From Deltaproteobacteria bacterium (GTDB lineage: Bacteria > Desulfobacterota > Syntrophia > Syntrophales > UBA2210): a stretch of 34,821 nucleotides of DNA. Location of the stretch: positions 1-34,821 of the forward strand of contig JAFGBH010000058.1 in assembly GCA_016933215.1 (NCBI GenBank), given 5' to 3'. Below the pieces are notes generated by a model, which worked only from the letters and a program-made list of their open reading frames with translations, did not search any database and was not told the DNA's origin. The translations under genes were made by a program, and so were the position numbers. Of this stretch, positions 8,897-18,150 are shown piece by piece; the first letter of the stretch is position 1; every line of letters starts with the position of its first letter.

Positions 8897-9646
8897 ATGG
8901 CACCACTCCTTATAATAGATGACCTTCAGATTCATTATGGTGCGATCGAAGCGCTGAAGGGCATCTCCCTCTACCTCGATGAGGGAGAAATAGTAGCCGT
9001 TTTAGGGGCAAACGGGGCCGGAAAAACAACGCTCATTAACGCGATCTCCGGGCTTCTCCCCATCAGCAGCGGAAATGTAACACTCGAGGGCAATCGTCTC
9101 AACGGAATCCCCCCTTACGAAATCGTCCAGAAGGGCATTTCGCAGTCCCCCGAAGGACGCAAGGTATTTTCCACCCTCACCGTTGATGAAAATCTCAATC
9201 TGGGCGCCTATACGCAGAGAAAGAAGAAACAGGAGGTCGGGGATGCCAAGGAGCGTGTTTTCTCCCTCTTCCCGATTCTGAGGGAACGGCGCCGCCAGTT
9301 ATCAGGCACACTATCGGGGGGAGAACAGCAGATGCTTGCCATCGGACGGGCCCTTATGAGTTCACCCCGTCTCCTTCTCCTTGACGAACCTTCACTGGGA
9401 CTTGCACCGATACTGGTCAATCACATATTCGGCATTATCCGTGAAATTAACTCGCAGGGTACTTCCATTCTGCTCGTCGAACAAAATGCCCATAAGGCAC
9501 TCTCCCTCGCCCACAAGGGGTACGTTCTTGAAAACGGTGTCATATCAACGAGCGGATCATCCTCGGAGTTGAAGTCCAACAGAAAAATCCAGGAGGCATA
9601 TCTGGGGGGGTCTGCTCTGAAGCGAAAAGGAAATCAAACAACCTGA
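8897..9646 (+). CDS. livF: ABC transporter ATP-binding protein LivF
   Basis: 249 residues from the ATG at 8897. An upstream-extended frame exists, but its extra residues are a shadow of livG. Walker A GANGAGKTT, signature LSGGEQQMLAIGRAL, Walker B LLLLDEPSLGLAP and the switch histidine region LVEQNAHKAL are all present. It forms the second ATPase of the LivG/LivF heterodimer. It is the last transporter gene, and the protease gene follows after 35 bases. Confidence 0.94.
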   Translation: MAPLLIIDDLQIHYGAIEALKGISLYLDEGEIVAVLGANGAGKTTLINAISGLLPISSGNVTLEGNRLNGIPPYEIVQKGISQSPEGRKVFSTLTVDENLNLGAYTQRKKKQEVGDAKERVFSLFPILRERRRQLSGTLSGGEQQMLAIGRALMSSPRLLLLDEPSLGLAPILVNHIFGIIREINSQGTSILLVEQNAHKALSLAHKGYVLENGVISTSGSSSELKSNRKIQEAYLGGSALKRKGNQTT

Positions 9647-9681
9647 CGCTCCACAATCCGAAATTTTCTCTCATTAAAACT

Positions 9682-10587
9682 ATGCAAAAAATGAAGAAAA
9701 TACTGATCTTTTCTTTTATTATCATCCTTTTGATCCCGGCTAAGCAGGGCCGTGGGGAAAAGGCCGAGATGATTCTCGGTGATGATGTGGTGGTCCTTTT
9801 TGAACAACCACTCAGGACTGTCGCCGACGAGGTCATCAGAATCTACCCCGCAATAAAATCGGAGATTGAAGAACAGTTTCGCTGGAAACTCGATTATAAG
9901 CCGACGGTCTTTCTCGTAAAAGAGAGGGAGAAATTTCAGAAGATGGTCGGTCACAGTCTCTTCGTCGCCTTTGCCAACCCCGAGAGAAAACTGATCGTTA
10001 TCGACTATTCAAGGATGAACGTCCAGCCCTTCACCCTGGCGACAACCCTCAAACACGAACTCTGTCATCTTCTGTTTCACCATCACATCAGGGATAACAA
10101 TCTACCCCGCTGGTTTGATGAGGGGGTGGCGCAATGGGCAAGTGACGGGATTGGGGAAATCATAATGGCAAACGGAAAGAGGCTCCTGAACAGGGCAAGC
10201 ATATCGGGAAGGTATATCCCCCTCGGCAGATTGAAGCATCATTTTCCCCGCGATGATATCGCACTGAAACTCGCCTATGAGGAGAGCAAGAGCTTCGTGG
10301 AATATATTACAGGGACTTACGGAAATGACAGTCTGCTCGACATCATGAACAAATTAAAGGAAGGGAAACCAATAGATGACGCAGTCTTGTGGAGTCTCTC
10401 GATTTCCCTGGAGGAACTTGAAGATAACTGGCACGAACACCTGAGAAAGCAGGTCCCCTGGCTTACCTATCTGAGCATGAACCTCTACCAGATACTCTTC
10501 TTTCTTGGAGCGGTCATAACGATAATCGGGTTCATACGGTACCTTATAAAGAAAAGAAGGCAGGAAGATTGGGAAGATTTCGAATAA
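9682..10587 (+). CDS. Exported peptidase MA-like (gluzincin) metalloprotease, membrane anchored
   Basis: 301 residues. An N-terminal hydrophobic segment (residues about 5-20) is a signal peptide or anchor. The catalytic motif HELCHLLFHHH, followed by RWFDEGVAQWAS, is the HExxH...E arrangement of gluzincins of the peptidase-MA type. One C-terminal helix (about residues 267-288) ends in a basic tail, so the catalytic domain should face the periplasm while the protein is anchored in the inner membrane. The substrate is unknown. No strong ribosome-binding site is seen; a second ATG three codons in is equally possible. It probably rides on the liv transcript. Confidence 0.75.
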   Translation: MQKMKKILIFSFIIILLIPAKQGRGEKAEMILGDDVVVLFEQPLRTVADEVIRIYPAIKSEIEEQFRWKLDYKPTVFLVKEREKFQKMVGHSLFVAFANPERKLIVIDYSRMNVQPFTLATTLKHELCHLLFHHHIRDNNLPRWFDEGVAQWASDGIGEIIMANGKRLLNRASISGRYIPLGRLKHHFPRDDIALKLAYEESKSFVEYITGTYGNDSLLDIMNKLKEGKPIDDAVLWSLSISLEELEDNWHEHLRKQVPWLTYLSMNLYQILFFLGAVITIIGFIRYLIKKRRQEDWEDFE

Positions 10588-10610
10588 TCCCCTTCCCCGC
10601 CCTGCCTTTT
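10557..10610 (+). terminator. Terminator ending the liv/protease transcript
   Basis: AAGGCAGG (10557-10564) pairs with CCTGCCTT (10601-10608), with an inner stem GGGAAG/CTTCCC; TT follows directly. The hairpin overlaps the stop codon and separates two convergent genes. Confidence 0.5.
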
Positions 10611-10644
10611 CATCGGGAAAGCACTTTGCTTTTCGTTCGGCTGA

Positions 10645-11484
10645 TTACCGTATATTCCTGAGCCTTTCGATCCTCTTCTCGATCGGAGGATGGGTGCTGA
10701 AAAGACCCGCCAGTGATTTTCTGCTCAGAGGATTCACGATAAACATATGCGCCGTCGAGGGATTTGCCTTCATCGGAATCGCCTCGGATGCCCGGGACAT
10801 CTTCTCCAGGGCACTGGCAAGTCCGTAAGGCTTCCCTGAAATACGGGCGCCCCCCTCATCGGCAAGGTACTCTCTCGAACGGGAGATGGCCATCTGAATA
10901 AGCATTGCGGCAATGGGAGCGAGTATGGCCATGAGTATGAGGCCGAAGATGCCGCCCCCCTCATCGTCGTCATTCCCTCCAACGCCAAAAATAGCCGCCC
11001 ATTTCGCCATACTGGCAAGCATCATAATGGCACCGGCTATCGTTGCCGCTATGGAACCGATAAGCATATCCTTGTTCTTGATATGGGTAAGCTCATGGGA
11101 GATGACCCCCTCCAACTCGTCCCTGTCAAGGAGCTTCAGAATACCCTCGGTAACTGCCACGACGGCGTGTTCTTCATCCCTCCCGGTGGCGAAGGCATTG
11201 GGCGTGTCTCCGGGAACTATGCACACCTTCGGCATAGGAAGACCAGCCCTGAGGGCAAGGTTTTTCACTATCGAATAAAGCTCAGGGGCTTCAGCCTCCG
11301 TTATCTCACGGGCCCGGTACATCTTTAAGACGATTTTATGGGAAAACCAGTAACTTCCGAAATTCATCACCATGGCAAAGGCAAAGGCTATAACGATGCC
11401 CTGTTTTCCGCCGAAATACCCGCCCAGTAACATTAAGAGACCCGTCAGGGCACCCAAAAGCAATCCCGTTCTCAACGTATTCAT
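10645..11484 (-). CDS. htpX: Heat-shock membrane zinc metalloprotease HtpX
   Basis: 279 residues, the usual length. Two N-terminal helices, zinc-binding [10 protein letters not shown] (about residues 130-139), two central helices, and the downstream glutamate in [11 protein letters not shown]. The C-terminus [16 protein letters not shown] is a family hallmark. HtpX degrades misfolded inner-membrane proteins from the cytoplasmic side. The ribosome-binding site GAGGAG lies nine bases before the ATG. It follows clpB on the same strand, with a weak hairpin between, and belongs with the heat-shock block that faces rpoH. Confidence 0.95.
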   Translation of the reverse strand: MNTLRTGLLLGALTGLLMLLGGYFGGKQGIVIAFAFAMVMNFGSYWFSHKIVLKMYRAREITEAEAPELYSIVKNLALRAGLPMPKVCIVPGDTPNAFATGRDEEHAVVAVTEGILKLLDRDELEGVISHELTHIKNKDMLIGSIAATIAGAIMMLASMAKWAAIFGVGGNDDDEGGGIFGLILMAILAPIAAMLIQMAISRSREYLADEGGARISGKPYGLASALEKMSRASEAIPMKANPSTAHMFIVNPLSRKSLAGLFSTHPPIEKRIERLRNIR

Positions 11485-11501
11485 TACAACTACTCCTCTA
11501 T

Positions 11502-11543
11502 TATTGATAAATGCAGAAACCCTTTGGTAAGGTTTTCCGCATT
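11502..11543 (-). terminator. Hairpin between clpB and htpX
   Basis: An imperfect inverted repeat (arms near 11510-11525 and 11529-11543) begins at the clpB stop and is followed on the minus strand by TTTATCAAT. It may reduce read-through into htpX. Confidence 0.4.
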
Positions 11544-14133
11544 AGTTTTTCTTTGTAAAGACAACTTCGCCATTTTTATCGACATCGGCATGTATCTCGT
11601 CACCCTCGACAAACTCGCCTTCGAGAATCTTCGTCGCCAAGTTGTTTTCAATAAGATTCTGGAGGGACCGTTTCAGCGGCCGCGCGCCGTAAGTCGGATT
11701 GTACCCGTCCCCGGCTATATATTTCTTTGCCGCATCGGTAAGGTCAAGGGTGATTTTTCTCCCCTCGAGTCTCTTCTGTATCTGGCCTATCTGAATCTCG
11801 ATGATCCCTTCAATGTCTTCCATCGTCAGCGACCGGAAGGTAATGATATCGTCGATCCTGTTTAAAAACTCCGGCTTGAAGGTCGCCCGCAATGTTTCCA
11901 TGATCCTCGCACTTCTCTCCGCTTCATTCAGGGAAAGGTCCTGCATCCAGTGCCCCCCGATATTGGAGGTCATGATATTGATCGTATTCTTGAAATCGAC
12001 GGTTCTTCCATGGCCATCGGTTAATCTCCCGTCATCGAGAATCTGGAGGAGAATATTGAACACGTCCTGGTGTGCCTTTTCTATCTCATCAAAGAGGAGA
12101 ACCGAATAGGGCCGTCTTCGCACCGCTTCGGTGAGGTATCCCCCCTCATCATATCCCACATACCCGGGAGGCGCCCCAATGAGCCGAGCCACGGAATGCT
12201 TCTCCATAAACTCGGACATATCGATCCTGATCATGGCCTGTTCATCGTCAAACATGAATTCGGCCAGTGCCTTGCTGAGCTCCGTCTTTCCCACACCGGT
12301 CGGTCCCATAAATATAAATGATCCAATGGGCCGATTCGGGTCCTGAAGACCCGAGCGGGCCCTTCGGAGCGCATTAGAGATAATGTGGATCGCTTCATCT
12401 TGGCCGATAACTCTTTTGGCCAGTCTCTCCTCCATGTGGATCAGCTTTTCCACGTCGCTTTCCATCATCCGGGTCACGGGGATACCGGTCCAGTTGGCAA
12501 CGACCTCGGCCACATCCTCGGCATCGACCTCTTCTTTTAAGGTTTTTTTATCCTTCTGAAGCTCCTCGAGTGCGGCCGTTTTCTCTTCCAGTTCGCCGTT
12601 TAACTTTACCAGCGTCCCGTAGCGGATCTCCGCCGCCTTCGCCAGATCACCTTCACGCTGGGCGTTCTGCTCCGCTGTTTTAAATTCCTCTATCCTCTCT
12701 TTGATTGTCTGTATGCCCTTGATTGCCTCCTTTTCGCCGGACCAGTGCATCTTCATCCTGTCACTGGAATCTTTGAGATCTTCCAGCTCTTTTTCTATCT
12801 TCGCCCGTCTCTCCTTGGAGGTCTTGTCGGTCTCCTTTTTCAGCGATTCCTGTTCTATCTCGAGCTGCATGATTTTTCTTTCCACCGCGTCTATCTCGGC
12901 GGGCATACTGTCAAGCTCTATCCTGAGCCGCGATGCCGATTCATCAATGAGATCAACGGCCTTGTCGGGAAGAAACCGGTCGCTGATATATCGATTGGAA
13001 AGGGTTGCTGCTGCGATAATTGCAGAATCCTTTATTCTCACACCATGGTGCACCTCATATCGCTCCTTGAGGCCTCGCAGGATGGCGATCGTATCCTCTA
13101 CATTCGGCTCATGCACGATTATGGGCTGAAATCTCCTCTCCAGGGCTGCATCCTTCTCAATATATTTTCTATATTCATTGAGCGTCGTCGCACCCACGCA
13201 TCTCAGCTCTCCGCGGGCCAGCGCCGGTTTGAGCATATTCGACGCATCGACGGAACCCTCGGCGGCTCCTGCACCGACCATTGTATGAAGCTCATCGATA
13301 AAGAGGATAATCTCTCCGCTGGCGGCGGTAACCTCTTTCAGAACCGCCTTTAAACGATCTTCAAATTCGCCCCTGTACTTTGCACCCGCTACGAGGGAAC
13401 CGATATCGAGGCCGACAACACGTTTATCCTTCAGATTGTCGGGTACATCGCCGTTCACGATACGCTGGGCAAGACCCTCGACTATGGCCGTTTTTCCCAC
13501 ACCTGGTTCGCCGATGAGGACAGGATTGTTCTTGGTCCTCCTGGAGAGCACCTGCATTATCCTTCGTATCTCATTATCCCGCCCGATCACGGGGTCGAAC
13601 TGACCCTTGAGGGCCATTTCGTTGAAGTCTCTGGCAAAACGCTTCAGCGCCTGATACTTGTCTTCCGGATTGGGGTCGGTAATCCTCTGATTTCCCCTGA
13701 TCTCCGCCAGGACCCTCAGGATATTGTCCTTTGTGACACCCTGGCTCTGCAGTATCTGTTTTGTACTTCCCGCTTTCTCGCCCAATATCCCGAGGAGCAC
13801 ATGCTCGACACTGACATACTCATCCGTCAGCCGTGATGCCTCGGCAAAGGCAGTGTCCATGACACCTTTCAGTCTTGAAGTCACGTATCGCTGGGCCGAC
13901 CCCCCACCCGAGACCGAAGGAAGTCCCTGTAACGCCTTTTCTATCTCTTTTTCAATTATTCCCGGCTGCACGCCGAGTTTCTTCAGTATTTCGGGAACAA
14001 CCCCCTCGGACTGCCTCAGAAGGGCCAGCAGTAGATGCTCCACATCGATGCCCTGATGACCGTAATTGCCTGCCAGGGTCTCGGCCTCGCCAAAGGCCTC
14101 CTGAAGTTTTAAGGTAAATTTATCGAATCTCAT
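11542..14133 (-). CDS. clpB: Disaggregase chaperone ClpB
   Basis: 863 residues, full length. N-terminal Clp-N repeats (1-145), first AAA+ domain with GEPGVGKT near residue 205 and LFIDELHTM, the M-domain coiled coil (about 405-525) that distinguishes ClpB from ClpA/C, and a second AAA+ domain with [10 protein letters not shown] and [10 protein letters not shown]. It is an ATP-driven hexamer that extracts polypeptides from aggregates together with DnaK. The start is preceded by TAGGGAT. It lies 16 bases downstream of the diadenylate cyclase gene, so the two are probably co-transcribed from the promoter opposite rpoH. Confidence 0.97.
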   Translation of the reverse strand: MRFDKFTLKLQEAFGEAETLAGNYGHQGIDVEHLLLALLRQSEGVVPEILKKLGVQPGIIEKEIEKALQGLPSVSGGGSAQRYVTSRLKGVMDTAFAEASRLTDEYVSVEHVLLGILGEKAGSTKQILQSQGVTKDNILRVLAEIRGNQRITDPNPEDKYQALKRFARDFNEMALKGQFDPVIGRDNEIRRIMQVLSRRTKNNPVLIGEPGVGKTAIVEGLAQRIVNGDVPDNLKDKRVVGLDIGSLVAGAKYRGEFEDRLKAVLKEVTAASGEIILFIDELHTMVGAGAAEGSVDASNMLKPALARGELRCVGATTLNEYRKYIEKDAALERRFQPIIVHEPNVEDTIAILRGLKERYEVHHGVRIKDSAIIAAATLSNRYISDRFLPDKAVDLIDESASRLRIELDSMPAEIDAVERKIMQLEIEQESLKKETDKTSKERRAKIEKELEDLKDSSDRMKMHWSGEKEAIKGIQTIKERIEEFKTAEQNAQREGDLAKAAEIRYGTLVKLNGELEEKTAALEELQKDKKTLKEEVDAEDVAEVVANWTGIPVTRMMESDVEKLIHMEERLAKRVIGQDEAIHIISNALRRARSGLQDPNRPIGSFIFMGPTGVGKTELSKALAEFMFDDEQAMIRIDMSEFMEKHSVARLIGAPPGYVGYDEGGYLTEAVRRRPYSVLLFDEIEKAHQDVFNILLQILDDGRLTDGHGRTVDFKNTINIMTSNIGGHWMQDLSLNEAERSARIMETLRATFKPEFLNRIDDIITFRSLTMEDIEGIIEIQIGQIQKRLEGRKITLDLTDAAKKYIAGDGYNPTYGARPLKRSLQNLIENNLATKILEGEFVEGDEIHADVDKNGEVVFTKKN

Positions 14134-14149
14134 TTTCTATCCCTACTCT

Positions 14150-15010
14150 TTACGCCTTTTCAATATCGACGAACATTTTTCCTTTCTTGTATATTCTTAC
14201 CGTCCCCGTTGACTCCGAAATAACGATGGCAATAGCATCAGTGACACTGGTAATTCCAGCGGCGGCTATATGCCTGCTCCCCAGTCCCTTAGGAAAATCT
14301 TTACTTTCTATGGCCGCACTGAGATGCCGTCCCGCCGTGACAAGGACACCGTCTTCCTTTATGACAAAGGCACCATCGAGGGCGGAAAATTCCTTAATCG
14401 TCTCTCTGAGATTCTGGTCGAGGATATTTCGCTCCTCCTCTTCATATCCCATAAAGGGATTGAAGATCATCTGCCTCGAGAGCTCCAGCACCTTCTCATG
14501 ATCTCCCAGGGTCATTATGGTACCGACCGGTCTCCCTTCCCTTCCCTGGGCGGCAAGTTCAAGAGCGATATTCAGGGCTGTATCGAATACCTCGGCACGA
14601 ACACCTTCAAAAATAGTCGATATATTTTCAGATGTCAGAATCTCAAATTCCTTTCCCACATCAATGAGAAAGATACTGTCCACATAGCCGAATTTCGGAA
14701 TGCCTGTAAGACAGACAAGTTTGTCCCCCTTTTCAAAGAGTCCCGTTGCAATCCCCTTGGTGATAGCTATCTTGACCTGACTCAAGCGGGTAAGGCCAAC
14801 ATCGGGGATACGGATAACATGGCCGATATGTTTGATATTTTTCGGCACCTCATCGGATTTGGATATCAAAATGGTCTGAGGACATAGCTCGTCACCTTTC
14901 TTCACCGATATGTCCTTGGCAACTTCACTGTAGAGCAATATGGCTTTTGCCCTTATCTCTCTGGCGAATGAACAGGCAAATTCCATAATCAAATCGTTAA
15001 CGGAACCCAT
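14150..15010 (-). CDS. DacZ-type diadenylate cyclase (c-di-AMP synthase)
   Basis: 286 residues from the ATG at 15010 (GGGAGG six bases upstream; a TTG two codons earlier is less likely). The C-terminal half is a DAC domain: DGAFVIKEDG (about residue 212) and GLGSRHIAAAGIT (about 242) correspond to the DGA and RH(R) active-site motifs, then ISESTGTVRIYKKGKMF. The N-terminal half resembles the pyruvate-kinase C-terminal-like domain (KAILLYSEV, KGIATGLFEKGDKLVCLTG). From memory, this architecture is that of archaeal DacZ/CdaZ, not of DisA, CdaA or CdaS. It would convert two ATP to cyclic di-AMP in the cytoplasm. It is coupled to clpB, suggesting a stress link. The third RHR position is isoleucine, which I believe also varies in the DacZ class. 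Confidence 0.82.
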   Translation of the reverse strand: MGSVNDLIMEFACSFAREIRAKAILLYSEVAKDISVKKGDELCPQTILISKSDEVPKNIKHIGHVIRIPDVGLTRLSQVKIAITKGIATGLFEKGDKLVCLTGIPKFGYVDSIFLIDVGKEFEILTSENISTIFEGVRAEVFDTALNIALELAAQGREGRPVGTIMTLGDHEKVLELSRQMIFNPFMGYEEEERNILDQNLRETIKEFSALDGAFVIKEDGVLVTAGRHLSAAIESKDFPKGLGSRHIAAAGITSVTDAIAIVISESTGTVRIYKKGKMFVDIEKA

Positions 15011-15067
15011 CGACAACCTCCCTCAAAGGTTCTATTTTTCCTGCTGTAATTTCCTGCATACATTGCT

Positions 15068-15096
15068 AAGGTAATCACAGTACCTGTCGATGTCAA
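15068..15096 (-). promoter_or_regulatory. Candidate promoter for the dacZ-like/clpB/htpX unit
   Basis: On the minus strand, TTGACA (15096-15091) and TACCTT (15073-15068) are separated by 17 bp. The -10 is weak. No clear sigma-32 promoter (CTTGAA-N13-CCCCAT) was seen here. Confidence 0.4.
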
Positions 15097-15129
15097 GACA
15101 AGAATAGGCAGCAATAACACCAAAATACC

Positions 15130-15159
15130 TTGACTATACAAACAATAAGTTTATATACT
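15130..15159 (+). promoter_or_regulatory. Candidate sigma-70 promoter of rpoH
   Basis: TTGACT (15130-15135) is followed by overlapping -10 candidates TATATA (15152-15157, 16-bp spacer) and TATACT (15154-15159, 18-bp spacer). The gene begins about 25 bases further on. Confidence 0.6.
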
Positions 15160-15184
15160 GAACCCCGAGAGTAAGGAAGGAACC

Positions 15185-16063
15185 ATGAGAGAAAAAACTA
15201 TGTATTTACCTGCAATTACCGATACGCTCGACCTTTATATTGCCGAGATCAATCGTTTTAATATACTCACAGCAGAGGAAGAGTTCAGACTGGCAGTCCG
15301 CTTCACAAAAAACGCCGATATGGAGGCTGCAGAAAAACTCGTAACCTCGAATCTCAGGTTTGTCGTAAAGATTGCCCATGAGTATAAGAATTATCGAGTT
15401 AAGTTGATCGACCTCATCCAGGAAGGAAACATCGGTCTCATGCATGCTGTCAAGAAGTTCGATCCCTATAAGGGATACAGACTCATCTCATACGCGGTAT
15501 GGTGGATCAGGGCATATATGCAGAATTACATAATAAAATCCTGGAGCCTCGTAAAGATAGGCACCACACAGACACAGAGAAAACTCTTCTTCAAACTGGG
15601 TCAGGCGAAAAAGAAACTTGAAGGGCTCTCAAAAACCAATCCGGAATTCCGCGAGATTGCAGAACTCCTCAATGTCAGGGAGGATCAAATTGAAGAAATG
15701 GACCTCCGCCTGAAAAACCGTGATGTCTCCCTCGACGCCTCGATGAATGATGAAGGTGATTCAACCTATATCGAGCATCTCGTCTACGACGGCGAAGACC
15801 AGGAAGAAATCCTGATGAAAAAGGAAGAGACGGCGCTGGTAAAGAAGAATATCGCGGGTGCACTGGAAATACTGAACGAAAGGGAGAAGCATATCATTCA
15901 GCATCGCATAATGGCCGATAAGCCTGAAACTCTTCAGGAAATCGGAGATAAGTTTAATATAACGAGAGAGCGGGCACGACAGATAGAAAAAGAGGCCTTA
16001 AAAAAACTGAGGACAGAGATACCCTATTTTGGAAGCGAGCCCGAACTCCTGACCCATCAATAA
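15185..16063 (+). CDS. rpoH: RNA polymerase heat-shock sigma factor RpoH (sigma-32)
   Basis: 292 residues. Region 2 is intact (LVTSNLRFVVKIAHEY, LIDLIQEGNIGLMHAVKKFDP, SYAVWWIRAYMQNYI). The RpoH box QRKLFFKLGQAKKKL, which separates RpoH from RpoD, is present, and region 4 ends ITRERARQIEKEALKKLR. It directs RNA polymerase to heat-shock promoters. The ATG follows AAGGAAGG. It diverges from the dacZ-like/clpB/htpX block, the kind of genes it would be expected to control. Its 3' end overlaps the convergent dnaB end by seven bases, so no terminator separates them. Confidence 0.94.
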   Translation: MREKTMYLPAITDTLDLYIAEINRFNILTAEEEFRLAVRFTKNADMEAAEKLVTSNLRFVVKIAHEYKNYRVKLIDLIQEGNIGLMHAVKKFDPYKGYRLISYAVWWIRAYMQNYIIKSWSLVKIGTTQTQRKLFFKLGQAKKKLEGLSKTNPEFREIAELLNVREDQIEEMDLRLKNRDVSLDASMNDEGDSTYIEHLVYDGEDQEEILMKKEETALVKKNIAGALEILNEREKHIIQHRIMADKPETLQEIGDKFNITRERARQIEKEALKKLRTEIPYFGSEPELLTHQ

Positions 16064-17406
16064 TCTTCCTTTTCCCAGGCAAGGTTTTCAAATCGTGTGT
16101 ATTCTTTCAAAAAAGAAAGCTTAACGAGACCGGTGGGACCGTTCCTTTGTTTTCCTACGATGACTTCCGCCAGACCCTTTTCGGGATTGTCTTCCGATTT
16201 ATTATACACCTCATCCCGATAGATAAACATGATGACATCGGCGTCCTGCTCGATTGCCCCCGATTCTCTGAGATCTGCAAGTTGCGGTCTTCTGTCCGAT
16301 CGTGTTTCAACCTGGCGGTTCAGCTGTGAAAGGGCTACCACAGGAACCTCCAGCTCTTTTGCCAGCGATTTAAGGGACCGGCTTATCTCGGATATCTCCT
16401 GCTCACGGGAAGGGCCTCTTCCCCTCATGAGTTGAAGATAATCGAGTATCACGAGACCAAGCCCCTTTTCCGCCTTCAGCCTTCTCGCCTTGGCCTTCAT
16501 CTCGAGGACTGAAATGGCCGGTGTATCATCGATATATATCGGCGCTTCGGACAATCGGCCCGCGGCCGTGGTGAGTTTCGGCCAATCCACCTCCCCCACA
16601 AATCCTTTTCTCAATCTCTGTGAATCCACTCGTGCTTCCGACGCAAGGAGACGGAAGGCAAGCTGCTCCTTGGACATCTCCAGCGAAAAAATAGCCACGG
16701 GCGTCTCATTTTCTATTGACGCGTACTGGGCAATATTAATTGCGAGGGCCGTCTTTCCCATACTGGGCCTTCCCGCAATAATGATGAGATCGGAGTTTTG
16801 AAAGCCCGAGGTAATCTCGTCCACTTTTTTGTATCCCGTCGAAACACCTGTAATGAGAGCCTTCCTTTCGTAAAGGCTTTCTATAGTCTTGAAGCTGTCC
16901 TTTATTATTTCCTTGATGGGATAGAAGGTGGGCTTTACCTTATTTTCAGATATCTCGAAGATGGTGTGTTCCGACTCGTCAAGGACAGTGTCGATATCGG
17001 AGCTGGAATCGTAACTCTTGTTTAATATTTCAGTGGCGGCACCGATAAGTTTCCGTAATATTGCCTTTTCTTTAACGATCTTCGAATAGTAACTTATGTT
17101 GGCAGCAGAGGGCACAGTGTCAACGAGGGAGGCGAGATATGACTCTCCCCCGATTCCTCCCAGCTGTTTTTTATCACGCAGTATGCTGCTCAGCGTTATG
17201 AGATCACTCGGCTCACTCTTCTCCGAGAGTTCAATGATGGCGGTGAATATCTTCCGGTGAGCCTCACTGTAAAAATCATCTGTTACAAGTATCTCCAGGA
17301 CGCTGTTGAGCGCCATATTGTCCAGGAGGATTCCACCGAGGACAGACTGTTCCGCCTCCAAATTCTGCGGAGGAACTTTATGCAAGGAGTAATCTACATC
17401 TTTCAT
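16057..17406 (-). CDS. dnaB: Replicative DNA helicase DnaB
   Basis: 449 residues. The N-terminal interaction domain opens PPQNLEAEQSVLGGILLD. The RecA-like domain has Walker A GRPSMGKTALA (about residue 215), Walker B LVILDYLQLM and the arginine-finger region SGAIEQDADVIMFIYRDE. A hexameric helicase at the replication fork. It follows rplI by 11 bases, the conserved rplI-dnaB order. No intein is present. Confidence 0.96.
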   Translation of the reverse strand: MKDVDYSLHKVPPQNLEAEQSVLGGILLDNMALNSVLEILVTDDFYSEAHRKIFTAIIELSEKSEPSDLITLSSILRDKKQLGGIGGESYLASLVDTVPSAANISYYSKIVKEKAILRKLIGAATEILNKSYDSSSDIDTVLDESEHTIFEISENKVKPTFYPIKEIIKDSFKTIESLYERKALITGVSTGYKKVDEITSGFQNSDLIIIAGRPSMGKTALAINIAQYASIENETPVAIFSLEMSKEQLAFRLLASEARVDSQRLRKGFVGEVDWPKLTTAAGRLSEAPIYIDDTPAISVLEMKAKARRLKAEKGLGLVILDYLQLMRGRGPSREQEISEISRSLKSLAKELEVPVVALSQLNRQVETRSDRRPQLADLRESGAIEQDADVIMFIYRDEVYNKSEDNPEKGLAEVIVGKQRNGPTGLVKLSFLKEYTRFENLAWEKEDY

Positions 17407-17417
17407 CGATACGATCC

Positions 17418-17864
17418 CTACTCTTCGGCAACCACAACGATTTTAATCTCTGACGTGACGCCATGATACAGCTTTACCGTAACGGGAAACTCTCCGAGGC
17501 TCTTTATCGGCTCATCAATACTGATGCTCTTTCTGTCTACCTTTATACCCTGTTCCTCCAGGGCCTTTTCTATATCCTTCGATGTGACGGAACCGAAAAG
17601 TTTGTCCTGCTCCCCCACTTTTCTCGTTATGATGCAGGTGACGTTTGCCATCTCGTCCCGCAGAGATTCGGCCTTCTTCTGCTCCTTTTCCACTTTCCGT
17701 TCGACGACGCCCTTTTCAAGCTCCAGGGCCTTGATGTTTTTTTCGCTCGCCTCTACCGCCAATCCTTTAGGAATAAGGTAATTTCTCGCATAACCAACCG
17801 AAACATTTAAAATGTCGCCCATTTTCCCCAGAGCATCAACATTATCCTTTAAAATGACTTTCAT
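17418..17864 (-). CDS. rplI: 50S ribosomal protein bL9
   Basis: 148 residues. MKVILKDNVDALGKMGDILNVSVGYARNYLIPKGLA is the bL9 N-terminal signature, followed by the central connecting helix (about 40-75) and the C-terminal domain (GSVTSKDIEKAL). A strong GGAGGAGG precedes the ATG. It belongs to the rpsF-rpsR-DUF2232-rplI-dnaB cluster, but 286 non-coding bases with a hairpin repeat separate it from the DUF2232 gene. Confidence 0.97.
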   Translation of the reverse strand: MKVILKDNVDALGKMGDILNVSVGYARNYLIPKGLAVEASEKNIKALELEKGVVERKVEKEQKKAESLRDEMANVTCIITRKVGEQDKLFGSVTSKDIEKALEEQGIKVDRKSISIDEPIKSLGEFPVTVKLYHGVTSEIKIVVVAEE

Positions 17865-17904
17865 TTACAACCTCCTCCTGCTACTCATCTTTGACAATCC
17901 CGCA

Positions 17905-18046
17905 AAAAGTGAAGCTCCCCGCCCACAGGGCGTGGCTTCCCGGCAATGAAGCCGAAGGTGAATAATATATTCCTTTTTAATTGCGCCCTTGACCCCGCCT
18001 AAACGGAGAGGCTTGCGGGTGCGCCCCCGGTCAAGATTTATGACAG
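17905..18046. repeat. Structured repeat with CCCCGCCC hairpins, long copy
   Basis: Begins GTGAAGCTCCCCGCCC-ACA-GGGCGTGGC, a hairpin, then continues to a second G/C-rich palindromic block ending CGCCCCCGGTCAAG. A shortened relative lies at 33844-33881. It fills most of the 17865-18150 gap. No open reading frame is associated, and the rest of the gap shows nothing recognisable. Confidence 0.55.
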
Positions 18047-18150
18047 TGCACTATTTTTCAGGCCCCTCTTAAGACATGAGGTACACAGACCTGAAAGGCA
18101 TCGACACGATATGACGTGTGCCCCACACGTCCGAAGACGTATAAAAAACG

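Noticed and set aside
12745-13353. 202-codon frame on the plus strand inside clpB
   Set aside because: Lies entirely opposite conserved AAA+ sequence and lacks any family pattern.
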